Source: Candidatus Bathyarchaeota archaeon
Lineage (GTDB): Archaea; Thermoproteota; Bathyarchaeia; JAPDIZ01
Direction of reading: 5' to 3'
Length of the DNA: 64,000 nucleotides
Assembly: GCA_029259355.1 (NCBI GenBank)
Contig: JAPDIZ010000005.1
Span: forward strand, 1-64,000
This document shows positions 32,883 to 41,122 of the stretch, piece after piece; position 1 is the stretch's first letter; every line of letters starts with the position of its first letter. The notes under the pieces were generated by a model that searched no databases, was not told the DNA's origin, and saw only the letters and a program-made list of their open reading frames with translations. The position numbers and the translations under genes are program-made.

Positions 32883-34181
32883 TTAACTAGCGAGAAACTC
32901 CTTAAGCTTCTCGATCGGAACCTCCCTCTGCTCCTCTCTCACCAAGTCTCTGACTACGACGTTTCCAGAGGCGTACTCCCTTTTCCCCAAGATAACCGCG
33001 TACTTATACCCCTGCTTCGAGGCATGTGAGAGAGTGCGTGAAAGTCCTCTCCCCATAACTTCTACCTCAGCAGGTATCCCTGCTTCGTGGAGGATTTTGG
33101 CTACCCTAAGCGCAGCACCCCTCAGCTCGCTCTCCAAGGGGATCACGATGGCGTACTTCGTTGGCGGAGGCTCTTGGTACAAGCCAAGCATCTCCATCGC
33201 AAGCGCTATCCTATCTATTCCGGGTGCACACCCAACGGCTGGCGTTGGCGGCCCACCGAAAAGCTCGATGAGGTTGTCATACCTCCCACCGCCGTTCAGC
33301 GCGATGTCTAGCTGAGGCACAAACACCTCGAAGATCATGCCTGTGTAGTATTCGAGGCCCCTCGCAAAGCCTAGCGAAACCGACAGCTTCTTGGAGTCTA
33401 CGCCGGCTTCGAGCGTCAGCGAGAGAATCTCCTCCAGGTTTTCTAGAGGACGATCTGCCTCGGAGTACGATGAGAAGAGCTTTCTGCCAGCCTCCACAGC
33501 CTCCCTAGGCGAAAGCCAGCCAAGCTCAAAAACTTCTCTCACCAGCTTGACGCAATCGTTGGAGGCCCTGCGGGATTCGAGAAACCCTATCGCCTCCTCA
33601 TACTTGGCTTTATCCACCAAGCCCATTAGGTGGTTTTGCTCCTCCTCACTAAGCCCCTCAGCACCCAAAACTCCTCTAAGTAAGCCTACATGCCCAACTT
33701 TGATGACGTATTCGCTGAAGCCTAAGCGGTCCATTAGCTCAGAAGACAAAAGCAGTATCTCTGCATCAGCCTCTGGCTGGCTAGAGCCTATGAGCTCAAA
33801 CCCCGCTTGCCAAAACTCTCTGTAGCGGCCTCGCTGAGGCTCGTCGTAGCGGAAGCAGTTGGCTATGTACCCCAGCCTAAGAGGCTTGGGCGCTGTGCGA
33901 AGCTTCGTAGCTACTACCCTTGCCACAGAAGCGGTCATCTCCGGTCTAAGCACAACCATCCTACCCTTTAGGTCCTTGAACACGTACATCCGCTGCCTAA
34001 TCTCCTCACCAGACTTTGCAGCAAAGAGCTCATATGGCTCAACGGTTGGCGTTTCGATCTCTTCGTAGCCGTATAGCCTAAACAGCTCGCGAACAACAGA
34101 CTCTATGGCTCTCCTCTTCGCCAAGTCCTTTGGCAAGAAGTCCCTCATGCCGCGCAGAGGCTGAAGAGCTATGGCGCGCAC
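32883..34181 (-). CDS. hisS: Histidyl-tRNA synthetase
   Basis: 432 residues from GTG at 34181. Class II motifs: PLRGMRDFLPKDLAKR at the start, motif 2 RLGYIANCFRYDEPQRGRYREFWQ near 105-125 and LGFARGLEYYTGMIFEVF plus GGGRYDNLIELFGG, the histidine A motifs. The C-terminal 90 residues form the anticodon-binding domain (EVEVMGRGLSRTLSHASKQG, YAVILGKRE). It overlaps the end of the ubiA-type gene by 13 bases; last of the endA-ubiA-hisS operon. Confidence 0.95.
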   Translation of the reverse strand: MRAIALQPLRGMRDFLPKDLAKRRAIESVVRELFRLYGYEEIETPTVEPYELFAAKSGEEIRQRMYVFKDLKGRMVVLRPEMTASVARVVATKLRTAPKPLRLGYIANCFRYDEPQRGRYREFWQAGFELIGSSQPEADAEILLLSSELMDRLGFSEYVIKVGHVGLLRGVLGAEGLSEEEQNHLMGLVDKAKYEEAIGFLESRRASNDCVKLVREVFELGWLSPREAVEAGRKLFSSYSEADRPLENLEEILSLTLEAGVDSKKLSVSLGFARGLEYYTGMIFEVFVPQLDIALNGGGRYDNLIELFGGPPTPAVGCAPGIDRIALAMEMLGLYQEPPPTKYAIVIPLESELRGAALRVAKILHEAGIPAEVEVMGRGLSRTLSHASKQGYKYAVILGKREYASGNVVVRDLVREEQREVPIEKLKEFLAS

Positions 34182-35029
34182 CCCCCTAGGACGAAGGCAA
34201 CCATGCCTATCCCCATAGCGGCTAAAATCAGTTTCTTAACCTTAAGCGAAACCTCCTTGGTAGGGGCTCTGAGCAGCGCCACACAGCTCGCGACTACGAG
34301 AGCATCCGCTAACCCCATCACCACGGCGTAGGCGGGAGGAGTCCAACCGAGAGCAGCTGGGGCAGCGCTCAAGGCCACAGCGGTAAGGCAGCACGCTGCG
34401 GAGAGCGTAGCAGCGCTTTTCTCCCCCCAAGCGATGGCTACTGTTCTAACTCCTCTTACCACATCGCCCTCGACATCAGCTATTCCCTTAGCCACTTCTC
34501 TCCCCAAGTTTACGAAGAAGGCGATTAGAGCAAAAACTAGCAGTAGCGGGCTAACGCCAGAGGTTGCTAACCCACCATAGACAAAAGAAGCAGCTACGCA
34601 GAGGCTTACAACAGCGTTTCCCAGCAAGCCAGCCTTCTTCAGGTAAGCGCTGTAGCTCACCGAAGCAGACCACACCAGCGACGCAAAAACCCCGCAAGCT
34701 AAGCTGGTTAGAAAAGCTAGAAAAACCCCAAGCGCGGAGAGAGCGAAAGCGTAGGCCCACGCCTCTCGAGCAGATATAAGCCCTCTGGGTATGGGCCTCC
34801 AAGGAGCGTTGACCGCGTCCACTTCTCGATCCAACACATCGTTGACCACCATCGAAGCCGCTGAAATAGAGGATGCGGTAGCGATGGCCATCAATAGGTT
34901 GTCCAGCTGGCTAAGCTCAAATCCCACTGCGAGAGCGCCTACAAAAACCGCGACCCCAGTCATGGCGCTGTTTATAGGTCGAATGATGTAGACGTAGCCC
35001 CAGAGCTTCTCTCCAGCCGACAACGCCAA
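34169..35029 (-). CDS. UbiA-family prenyltransferase, probable DGGGP synthase
   Basis: 286 residues, about eight hydrophobic segments. The first Asp-rich motif is NDVLDREVDAVNAPWRP near 65-80 (NDxxD pattern), the second KGIADVEGDVVRG near 185-195. These are the UbiA magnesium-diphosphate sites. In archaea this subgroup is usually digeranylgeranylglyceryl phosphate synthase, adding the second isoprenoid chain to make ether lipids. Acts in the membrane. Four bases separate it from the endA-like gene upstream. Confidence 0.85.
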   Translation of the reverse strand: MALSAGEKLWGYVYIIRPINSAMTGVAVFVGALAVGFELSQLDNLLMAIATASSISAASMVVNDVLDREVDAVNAPWRPIPRGLISAREAWAYAFALSALGVFLAFLTSLACGVFASLVWSASVSYSAYLKKAGLLGNAVVSLCVAASFVYGGLATSGVSPLLLVFALIAFFVNLGREVAKGIADVEGDVVRGVRTVAIAWGEKSAATLSAACCLTAVALSAAPAALGWTPPAYAVVMGLADALVVASCVALLRAPTKEVSLKVKKLILAAMGIGMVAFVLGGCAP

Positions 35030-35033
35030 ACAC

Positions 35034-35585
35034 CTACACCGTCAACTCAGAAGCGGTGTAGTAAACGACCTCGCTCCTCCTATCAACTACGGCGAACACG
35101 AGTTCTCTCTTTAAGCTCTGAATTCTCTTGAGCAGCTCCCAGACTCTCTGAACGGGTATTGGGCTTCCCTCACAAATCCCCACAACAATGTACTTAGCAG
35201 GGGCTTTCCCATACTCCCCCCGCTCGTAAACTCTGAAGTCGAGCCCAAACCCAAAGCCATTTCTAACCACATACCCCCTCTTCCTGAGGTCGCGGTAGAT
35301 GAGATATCCTATCCACAGATCGGGGTTGTGCTCCCCCAATAAGCTGAGAAGCTCGAAGAAGCTCAGCGCCTCCCCTCCCTCTGAGCGGACAACCCTTATT
35401 CTGCCATCCTCGAGTAGGTATAGGGCTTCGTATGGAGACAGCTCGTAAGCTCCATCCTCACGCTTAACCCCATAACCCCTCTGCTCGAAATAGCTGGCAA
35501 GCTCCTCATCTGGAAATGCGACGACTTTTCCACTCTCCAGTCTAGCGGTGCTTGGGCGCTTCGCGGTCTCTCCCTCTCTAGACAT
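35034..35585 (-). CDS. endA: tRNA-splicing endonuclease family subunit, probable structural type
   Basis: 183 residues from ATG at 35585; a frame to 35699 overlaps the divergent gene and is unlikely. The C-terminal half has the EndA pattern: YLIYRDLRKRGYVVRNGFGF, then DFRVYERG with the catalytic-type Tyr, and ELVFAVVDRRSEVVYY. The expected catalytic His before the next strand is absent (GKAPAKYIVV, where HxKYLV is normal), and the Lys before LVFAVVD is Arg-Glu. Loss of two of three catalytic residues is what the structural subunit of the two-gene (alpha-beta)2 enzymes shows. A catalytic partner should be encoded elsewhere. Leads the operon with ubiA and hisS. Confidence 0.82.
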   Translation of the reverse strand: MSREGETAKRPSTARLESGKVVAFPDEELASYFEQRGYGVKREDGAYELSPYEALYLLEDGRIRVVRSEGGEALSFFELLSLLGEHNPDLWIGYLIYRDLRKRGYVVRNGFGFGLDFRVYERGEYGKAPAKYIVVGICEGSPIPVQRVWELLKRIQSLKRELVFAVVDRRSEVVYYTASELTV

Positions 35586-35637
35586 GGTTGTGGAAGAGTT
35601 ATTATGGGGGATTGCTTTAAACTGTGCGGGCTTAGCC

Positions 35638-36135
35638 ATGGAGAAGCTCTTCGAAGAGCTTTGCAATTGGCTGAGGGGATTTGAGAAGCTAGTGATCATG
35701 GGTATTGGAAACCCGCTTAGAGGCGACGACTTCGTTGGGGTTGAGGTGGCTAAGAGGCTGAAGAAGCTGATGAGTAGAGAATGCGTAGTTGTTTACGAGT
35801 GCGAAACCGTCCCCGAAAACTTTCTGGGAAAAGTCGAGGAGGCCAAACCTAGCCACGTGCTCTTGATAGATGCAGCTGCCATCGGCTTGGAAGCTGGTGG
35901 GATGAAGCTAGCAGACCCCAAGAAGGTGCTGGGCCACACCATCTCCACCCATGCAATACCCCTGAGGGTTTTGGCAGAGTACATAGAGGAGACTACGCGA
36001 GCTAGGGTGATGCTGCTGGCTATCCAACCTCTGATTCTGGGGTTTGGAGAAGGTCTATCGCCAGTTGTTGAGGAAGCTGCTGAGAAAGCCGCGCAGGCGT
36101 TGGTAAAAGCTATCGAAGAATGCTGGGGGAAGTGA
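35638..36135 (+). CDS. Hydrogenase maturation protease, HycI/HyaD family
   Basis: 165 residues from ATG at 35638, chosen over a frame that begins inside the divergent endA region. LVIMGIGNPLRGDDFVGVEVA holds the first Asp; LLIDAAAIG and HTISTHAIPLRVLAEYI hold the later acidic and His ligands that sense nickel in this family. The enzyme trims the C-terminus of the large NiFe-hydrogenase subunit after metal insertion, so the organism should have a NiFe hydrogenase. gttattat at 35600-35607 is a plausible TATA element. The 3' end overlaps the mtnA start by 4 bases. Confidence 0.85.
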   Translation: MEKLFEELCNWLRGFEKLVIMGIGNPLRGDDFVGVEVAKRLKKLMSRECVVVYECETVPENFLGKVEEAKPSHVLLIDAAAIGLEAGGMKLADPKKVLGHTISTHAIPLRVLAEYIEETTRARVMLLAIQPLILGFGEGLSPVVEEAAEKAAQALVKAIEECWGK

Positions 36136-37169
36136 GCGAGTTGAGGAGTATAGAGTGGAAGGATGGTGTGGTTGAGATAATCGATCAGACGCAGCTCCCC
36201 CACAAGCTCGTCTACAGGATGCTCAAGACGTGCGAAGACGTTGTTGAAGCGATAAATTCGATGAGGGTGAGAGGCGCTCCCCTCATAGGAGTTTCAGCCG
36301 CGTTTGCTCTGGCGCTAACAGCATACCACTCCAAAGCGAGGAGCAGAGACGAGCTCCTCGCAGAGCTCCTCAGAGATGCTGAAGCTTTGAAGAGCACCAG
36401 AGCGACGGGCGCAAACCTCCACAACTGCATCGAGCGGGTTCTGAAGGCTGCGTTGTCGCAAGAGACGGTGGAAGCGGTTAAGGAAGCCGTTGTCCGAGAA
36501 GCCTTAGCTATCGCAGAGGAAGATGTCAGAGTTAATCAGGAGATTGGGAGAGTTGGAGCAAAGCTCCTTCGTGACGGAGATGCCGTGCTCACGCACTGCA
36601 ACCCAGGCTCGTTTGGGACGGTGGAGTATGGCACTGCTCTGAACATAATCAAGACTGCCTTCAAGGAGGGTAAGCGGATAAAGGTGTTCGCTACCGAGAC
36701 TAGGCCAAAGCTTCAGGGAGCGAGGCTAACGACCTTTGAGCTTATGCAAGAGGGCATTCCGGTTACGCTGATTACCGACAACATGGTGGCGTACGTCATG
36801 GAGAGAGGCCTAGTTAACGCGGTGGTTGTTGGAGCAGACAGAGTCTTCAAGACGGGGTATGTCATCAACAAGATAGGCACCTTGGGCATAGCCATAGCTG
36901 CGAAGTTCTACGACATACCCTTCTATGTAGCAGCTCCTTCCTCTACCTTCGACCTCGAGTCTCGCCCCGAGGAAGTGGAGATAGAGATGCGCGACCCAAA
37001 CGAAGTCCTCTACGTAGGTAGCGAGAGAATCGCCCCCGAAGGCGTCGAGGCGCTTAACCCCGCTTTCGACCTAACTCCCCCAGAGCTGGTTACAGCTATT
37101 GTGTGTGAAAAAGGAGTGATCCTACCTCCTTTTGATGAGAATATCAAGAAGGTGCTGAGCACTAAGTAG
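36132..37169 (+). CDS. mtnA: Methylthioribose-1-phosphate isomerase family (MtnA)
   Basis: 345 residues from GTG at 36132, which overlaps the previous stop (GTGA); an ATG at 36120 is an alternative. RGAPLIGVSAAFALAL, TRATGANLHNCIERV, THCNPGSFGTVEYGTAL with the catalytic Cys, TRPKLQGARLTTFEL and VVVGADRVFKTGYVINKIGT with the catalytic Asp are the MtnA signatures. It isomerises 5-methylthioribose-1-phosphate to the ribulose form in methionine salvage; some archaeal members act on other sugar phosphates. Its 3' end overlaps the convergent gfcR-like gene by 8 bases. Confidence 0.88.
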   Translation: MSELRSIEWKDGVVEIIDQTQLPHKLVYRMLKTCEDVVEAINSMRVRGAPLIGVSAAFALALTAYHSKARSRDELLAELLRDAEALKSTRATGANLHNCIERVLKAALSQETVEAVKEAVVREALAIAEEDVRVNQEIGRVGAKLLRDGDAVLTHCNPGSFGTVEYGTALNIIKTAFKEGKRIKVFATETRPKLQGARLTTFELMQEGIPVTLITDNMVAYVMERGLVNAVVVGADRVFKTGYVINKIGTLGIAIAAKFYDIPFYVAAPSSTFDLESRPEEVEIEMRDPNEVLYVGSERIAPEGVEALNPAFDLTPPELVTAIVCEKGVILPPFDENIKKVLSTK

Positions 37170-37899
37170 TTGACTTTATGTGGAGTATTATCTCTAGCGG
37201 GCAGTCAGGGGAGAGTTCCAGCTTATCCTTCCACTCGTCACCGATACTTATGAGGGCATAGATGCCAGCGGTCTCAGCTTTCGACTTGTGGATGAGGTTG
37301 ATAAGAGCACGCTGCGTTTCCCCCGATCTAATGATGTCATCAACTATCAAAACGCTGTCCCCCCGCTTTATAGACCCCCTTGGAATAAATAGGGTCATCA
37401 TCATCGCAGAATTGCTGGGGATGAACGTTTCCTCTATAAACTCCTTTATCCCCACTTCTTTGCTCTTTTTCGCAACAACCAAGTCTACGCCAAGCGCGGT
37501 TGCTACAGCAGTAGCTAGTGGAATTCCGTCCACAGCCGCGGTGAGCACCTTAGTTACTCTTCTCCCCGCAAAGACGGATATGGCGTGTTGAGCTGCTTGC
37601 TGCAGAATAGAGGAGTCCCAGATGATGGGCGTGTTATCGAAGTAACCGTGCTCATCGAACTTTATCCTGTTCCTAATCTCGGACTCCAAGCTGACAAGCT
37701 TTGAGAGAGAGTTCCATATGCTCTTAGCCCTCTTAGCCGTGGGGAGGACGTGGCCCTTTACGTATCTGCTTAGGACGGTGACTGGGAGCCCCGTCCTGTA
37801 AGAGAGCTCCCGATAGGTGTAGTGCTTCTTAGCAGTTCTGAGCAGCTCAATCGTCATCAGCCTAAACTTAAGGTCGTGCAGGTGCGTGGAAGAGCTCAA
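37162..37899 (-). CDS. GfcR-type HTH plus phosphoribosyltransferase-domain regulator
   Basis: 245 residues from TTG at 37899, picked because a TATA element (cggataaaat, minus strand, 37951-37960) would place the transcript start near 37929; an ATG at 37935 would lie upstream of it. Residues about 15-50 form an HTH (YTYRELSYRTGLPVTVLSRY); the rest is a type I phosphoribosyltransferase fold with the PRPP loop VLIVDDIIRSGETQRAL near 190. Proteins of this build regulate sugar or purine metabolism in archaea. The binding target is unknown. Confidence 0.78.
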   Translation of the reverse strand: MSSSTHLHDLKFRLMTIELLRTAKKHYTYRELSYRTGLPVTVLSRYVKGHVLPTAKRAKSIWNSLSKLVSLESEIRNRIKFDEHGYFDNTPIIWDSSILQQAAQHAISVFAGRRVTKVLTAAVDGIPLATAVATALGVDLVVAKKSKEVGIKEFIEETFIPSNSAMMMTLFIPRGSIKRGDSVLIVDDIIRSGETQRALINLIHKSKAETAGIYALISIGDEWKDKLELSPDCPLEIILHIKSTT

Positions 37900-38012
37900 G
37901 GTCCCACCGCATACACTCGTAGGTGAGCAAACCATCCAAGTAGGATGGGGATTTTATCCGTTTACCAGTATATCTCGCGAGCAAAAGTATTTTAGTGTTT
38001 ATGGGTGGGTGG

Positions 38013-38122
38013 TGGCGGGCCTGGTGGGATTTGAACCCACGACCAACAGCTCACTCCCGCCGAGGATAGGAGGATCGACCCGCCACCGGTCTGCCGCGCT
38101 ATCCCGGCTGCGCTACAGGCCC
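38013..38122 (-). tRNA. tRNA-Arg (CCU) with two introns
   Basis: Acceptor GGGCCUG/CAGGCCC, discriminator G, encoded CCA at 38013-38015. Removing 17 bases at 30/31 (38074-38090) and 15 bases at 37/38 (38052-38066) gives a 75-base tRNA with D stem GCGC/GCGC, anticodon stem GCAGC/GCUGU, loop CUCCUAA (anticodon CCU) and T arm GUGGG/CCCAC. Intron 1 has a GACC/GGUC helix spanning the splice site. Without these removals no standard anticodon arm can be drawn. Confidence 0.85.
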
Positions 38123-38207
38123 AGTATTTCACTGAATAGAGAAACGGGATTTAAACCTTTAACCACATGCTAAGGTTTATCTCGATTGATGAGGATGGGT
38201 TAGTGGG

Positions 38208-38316
38208 GCGGGGGTTCCCGAGCCAGGCCAATGTCTGGGCCGAGACGGCTAGAGGGGCAGGACTTAAGATCCTGTGGCATAGGCCTTCGCGGGTTCAAAT
38301 CCCGCCCCCCGCACCA
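38208..38316 (+). tRNA. tRNA-Leu (UAA) with one intron
   Basis: Acceptor GCGGGGG/CCCCCGC, D arm CCC/GGG with the long Leu loop, anticodon stem CAGGA/UCCUG with loop CUUAAGA (UAA), long variable arm UGGCAUAGGCCUUC, T arm GCGGG/CCCGC. A 21-base intron lies at the D loop/D stem border (about 38232-38252). CCA is encoded at 38314-38316. Confidence 0.88.
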
Positions 38317-38318
38317 CC

Positions 38319-38741
38319 TCACAAGCCCTTTTCGCGTAGATAGCTCTCCAGCTCCACAGTGGACTTGAGCAGTACGTCGCTGTGCACAACTATCCATGGG
38401 CTTGGGTCTGGAAGCTCGCAAACAACTACGGTCTTCTTCCCCCTTAGCTTAGCGTAGAAGAGCTCCATACAAGCTCCCGCCGAGAGCGTGGGTAAGTACG
38501 CAATGAGCGCATCGCATCTCTCGATATCCTCGAGATCTCTTCGAACGAATTCTTCGGGCTTAGCCCTCCTCCACCAGCTTCTATCCTTCGAGCTCCTCTG
38601 GTATATCTCCCTCTCCCGCTCCCAGGGGTCCACAGGCTCGTAGCCGAACTTGCGCAGAAGCTGCGCAATCACTCTTCGGTAGTCTTGTTTATCCTCGAAT
38701 CCGTGGATGGGCCCAGCAACAAACACTTTCAACACAATCAC
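38319..38741 (-). CDS. Nucleoside 2-deoxyribosyltransferase-like protein
   Basis: 140 residues from GTG at 38741. VFVAGPIHGFEDKQDYRRVI at the start, EFVRRDLEDIERCDALIAYL in the middle and SAGACMELFYAKLRGKKTVV near 88-107 with the catalytic-type Glu after Cys-Met match the RCL/nucleoside deoxyribosyltransferase fold, which cleaves N-glycosidic bonds of nucleosides or nucleotides. The substrate is not predictable. Adjacent to the end of tRNA-Leu on the other strand. Confidence 0.7.
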   Translation of the reverse strand: MIVLKVFVAGPIHGFEDKQDYRRVIAQLLRKFGYEPVDPWEREREIYQRSSKDRSWWRRAKPEEFVRRDLEDIERCDALIAYLPTLSAGACMELFYAKLRGKKTVVVCELPDPSPWIVVHSDVLLKSTVELESYLREKGL

Positions 38742-38818
38742 CGATAATCCAACGGAGCTAAGCGTTTTTAAGATGCGCCGAGATGATTAGCGAGGAAGCG
38801 GTAGGGAGAAAAAGCACG

Positions 38819-39553
38819 ATGGAGACGTGGATCGTCTACTTCAGCGAGAAGCCTAAGCAAGATTACCCAACTGCGGTAGCCTCATCTCCAGGACTAAGGT
38901 CTGTCGGAAAGCTTGCGCTAGACCACCTCATACAGGTTCTTAAGCCCAAGCTCTACGCAAAGCTCTACTCAACACATCTTCCCGCGATTCACGGAACTAT
39001 CCCCTCATACGCCGCTTCACCCCCTCACAGGGGAGAAGGGGGTGTGCTGGTAGAGGGCGTAGCGCGTTTGCCAGCCGTAGAATTCTACTTGTATGACAAG
39101 AGGGGAATGGTACTCGTCAGAGGTTATCAGCCCAACTTCCACGGCCAATACGAGGTAGCTGAAGCTACGCTGAGCGAGCTCAAGAAGCTTGGCGTAAAAA
39201 CGGTCTACGTCCTAGCTGGCCACGGAAGAGGGGGGAAGGGGGTTGATGGAGCATCCACCAACAGAGACCTCCTCAAGTGGCTGGAGGAGCTGGGTGCTCC
39301 GCTGGGGTACTTCGGACCTTTCCTCGGTTTCTCCGGACTCGTGTTCGGCTTGGCTCAAAGGCATGGTATTGATTCGATAGCACTTTTTGGGAGAACCACG
39401 CCCGACCAAGACGACCCCGAGTACCCCGACGCAAGCGCAGCTCGCTCAGTACTCGAAGTGCTTAGGAGAGCGCTTAGTTTGGAGATACCTCTTGAGGGCT
39501 TAGAGGCACCCACACGAGTAGAAGCGCCTCCCCCAAAGCGCCTCTACGCATAG
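38819..39553 (+). CDS. PAC2-family protein, first copy
   Basis: 244 residues from ATG at 38819. A longer frame starts at 38783, but a TATA-like gtttttaaga at 38763-38772 would put the transcript start after that ATG, and the paralog aligns to the later one. PASSPGLRSVGKLALDHLIQ-type beginning, TVYVLAGHGRGGKGVDGAST and LGYFGPFLGFSGLVFGLAQR are PAC2 (proteasome assembly chaperone 2) blocks. In eukaryotes this fold assembles the proteasome; the archaeal role is unsettled. Followed after 13 bases by a second copy. Confidence 0.75.
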   Translation: METWIVYFSEKPKQDYPTAVASSPGLRSVGKLALDHLIQVLKPKLYAKLYSTHLPAIHGTIPSYAASPPHRGEGGVLVEGVARLPAVEFYLYDKRGMVLVRGYQPNFHGQYEVAEATLSELKKLGVKTVYVLAGHGRGGKGVDGASTNRDLLKWLEELGAPLGYFGPFLGFSGLVFGLAQRHGIDSIALFGRTTPDQDDPEYPDASAARSVLEVLRRALSLEIPLEGLEAPTRVEAPPPKRLYA

Positions 39554-39566
39554 GGGGTTCCTTGGT

Positions 39567-40340
39567 TTGGTGAAGGTTGAAGTGGTCTACCACGAGAAGC
39601 CTGTGCTGAATAACCCCATACTGGTAGGGGGGCTTCCCGGAGCTGGGTACGTGGGCAAGCTCGCCGTAGACCACCTCATCAAGGAGCTTAGAGCAAAGCG
39701 GTTTGCTGAGATATTCTCCCACGCCTTTCCTCCACAAGTCGTTTTAAATGAAGACGGAACCGTTGAGCTGATGAAGAACGAGCTCTACTACTGGAAGAAC
39801 CCTAGCAACTCGTGGGACCTCGTCCTCTTAGCGGGAAACGCCCAAGCAGTGTCGCCTGAGGGGCAGTACGCGGTCTCGGAGAGGATACTGGACATAGCTG
39901 AGGAGCTGGGGGTTAAGTCTGTGTACATGATGGCCGCTTACATAACTGGTAAGTACGTTCGCGAACCCGCTGTCTACGGCGCCACTACAACGCCTGATCT
40001 GCTCGAGATGCTCAAAGGGTATGGAGTCTTGCCCATGACAGGAGGCAGCATCACGGGTACCAACGGACTGCTCTTCGCCCTAGCGAAGCAGAGGGACATG
40101 GGAGGCGTCTGCCTCTTGGGAGAAACCTCAGGCTACATAGTAGATGCCAAGGCTGCGCAAGCTGTGTTGGAGATGCTCACCAAGATACTGGGCATCCAAG
40201 TCGACATGACGGAGCTGGAGAAGAGGGCGAGGGAGACCGAGGCGTTCATAAAGCGCATGGAGGAGATGGAGCGAAGAGCTATGGAGCAGGTAGTTCGAAG
40301 ACCTCCATCGGCTGAGCGCGAGCTTAGGTACATTAGCTGA
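39567..40340 (+). CDS. PAC2-family protein, second copy
   Basis: 257 residues from TTG at 39567. ILVGGLPGAGYVGKLAVDHL, SVYMMAAYITGKYVREPAVY and LPMTGGSITGTNGLLFALAK mark the PAC2 fold. The last 50 residues are charged and helical (LEKRARETEAFIKRMEEMER), typical of archaeal PAC2 proteins that trimerise. Forms an operon with the preceding PAC2 gene and the 68-residue gene behind it. A third copy lies at 44660. Confidence 0.85.
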   Translation: MVKVEVVYHEKPVLNNPILVGGLPGAGYVGKLAVDHLIKELRAKRFAEIFSHAFPPQVVLNEDGTVELMKNELYYWKNPSNSWDLVLLAGNAQAVSPEGQYAVSERILDIAEELGVKSVYMMAAYITGKYVREPAVYGATTTPDLLEMLKGYGVLPMTGGSITGTNGLLFALAKQRDMGGVCLLGETSGYIVDAKAAQAVLEMLTKILGIQVDMTELEKRARETEAFIKRMEEMERRAMEQVVRRPPSAERELRYIS

Positions 40341-40349
40341 GGCGGTTCT

Positions 40350-40556
40350 TTGGAGGAGCAGAAGCTAAAGAAGCTTCTCGAAGAGCTTACCAACTTGGCT
40401 ACTGGAGAGAGAATCGATGTAGAGGGAGTCACCATACAGCGAGAGCCTTGGTGCTACAAGGTCGTAGGTGAGAAGGGTATGAGGCGGATTGGGCTGAAGC
40501 TAACCACTAGAAGCCTAGCGCTGGCACTGAGGTTTGTGAAAGAGGGGCGCCTATAG
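40350..40556 (+). CDS. Small protein of the PAC2 operon, unknown
   Basis: 68 residues from a TTG at 40350, nine bases behind the PAC2 stop. The sequence has a helix (EEQKLKKLLEELTNLATGER), a short beta part with VTIQREPWCYKVVGEKG and a second helix (TRSLALALRFVKEGRL). No family is recognised. Its 3' end overlaps the convergent phosphodiesterase gene by 6 bases. Codon use matches neighbours, so it is probably real. Confidence 0.55.
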   Translation: MEEQKLKKLLEELTNLATGERIDVEGVTIQREPWCYKVVGEKGMRRIGLKLTTRSLALALRFVKEGRL

Positions 40557-41045
40557 ATCCACTAGAGTGACTCGCCGCGCCTCAGTGTCTAGGAGAGCCA
40601 TCGTAGCTCTTCCAGAAAGGTATCCGCAGACCTCTCCCGGGTTTACCACAACAGTTTTCCCAACTCTTCGCTCCTCAGCTCTGTGCGTGTGCCCGTAGAC
40701 CACGTAGTCGTATCGTCCAGAGGCTATGGCTAAGTCGACCAAAGCCTCTACGTGGCCATGAGTAAGCGCTATCTTCACACCGCCTACCTCAAGCTCTGCG
40801 AAGAGCCCAGCAACTCTTCCGCCGTGTTCGCTCAACCTCTTAGTGATGAAGCCTCTATCTCCCTCGTTGTTACCCCAGACGCAGACAAACTCGTAATTCC
40901 CTCGGCACAGGTGGGGGATTGTGAAGGGGCTCACCAAGTCTCCTGCGTGGAGCACGTAGGAAGCCCCCTCCCTAACCGCTACGTCTACTGCCTTCTTTAT
41001 CATCGAGAGGTTGTCGTGGGTATCCGACATCAAAGCTACTATCAA
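40551..41045 (-). CDS. MJ0936/YfcE-type metallophosphodiesterase
   Basis: 164 residues from ATG at 41045. All metal motifs of the calcineurin-like fold are present: LMSDTHDNL, LHAGDLVSP, VWGNNEGDRG, LTHGHVEAL and VYGHTHRAEER. Members cleave phosphodiester bonds such as bis-p-nitrophenyl phosphate or cyclic nucleotides; the cellular substrate is unknown. Divergent from the methyltransferase gene at 41123. Confidence 0.88.
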   Translation of the reverse strand: MIVALMSDTHDNLSMIKKAVDVAVREGASYVLHAGDLVSPFTIPHLCRGNYEFVCVWGNNEGDRGFITKRLSEHGGRVAGLFAELEVGGVKIALTHGHVEALVDLAIASGRYDYVVYGHTHRAEERRVGKTVVVNPGEVCGYLSGRATMALLDTEARRVTLVDL

Positions 41046-41122
41046 GCCACCAGCCTCCCAAGGTGGTTCCGCAGCAATAGAGAGTTATTAGGGGGATTAA
41101 GCTTTCCACAGTACGTAGTGAG

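Noticed and set aside
38013-38122. Reading of this tRNA as Pro (CGG) or Trp
   Set aside because: No proper anticodon stem forms with those anticodons; removing two introns gives a perfect Arg CCU arm.
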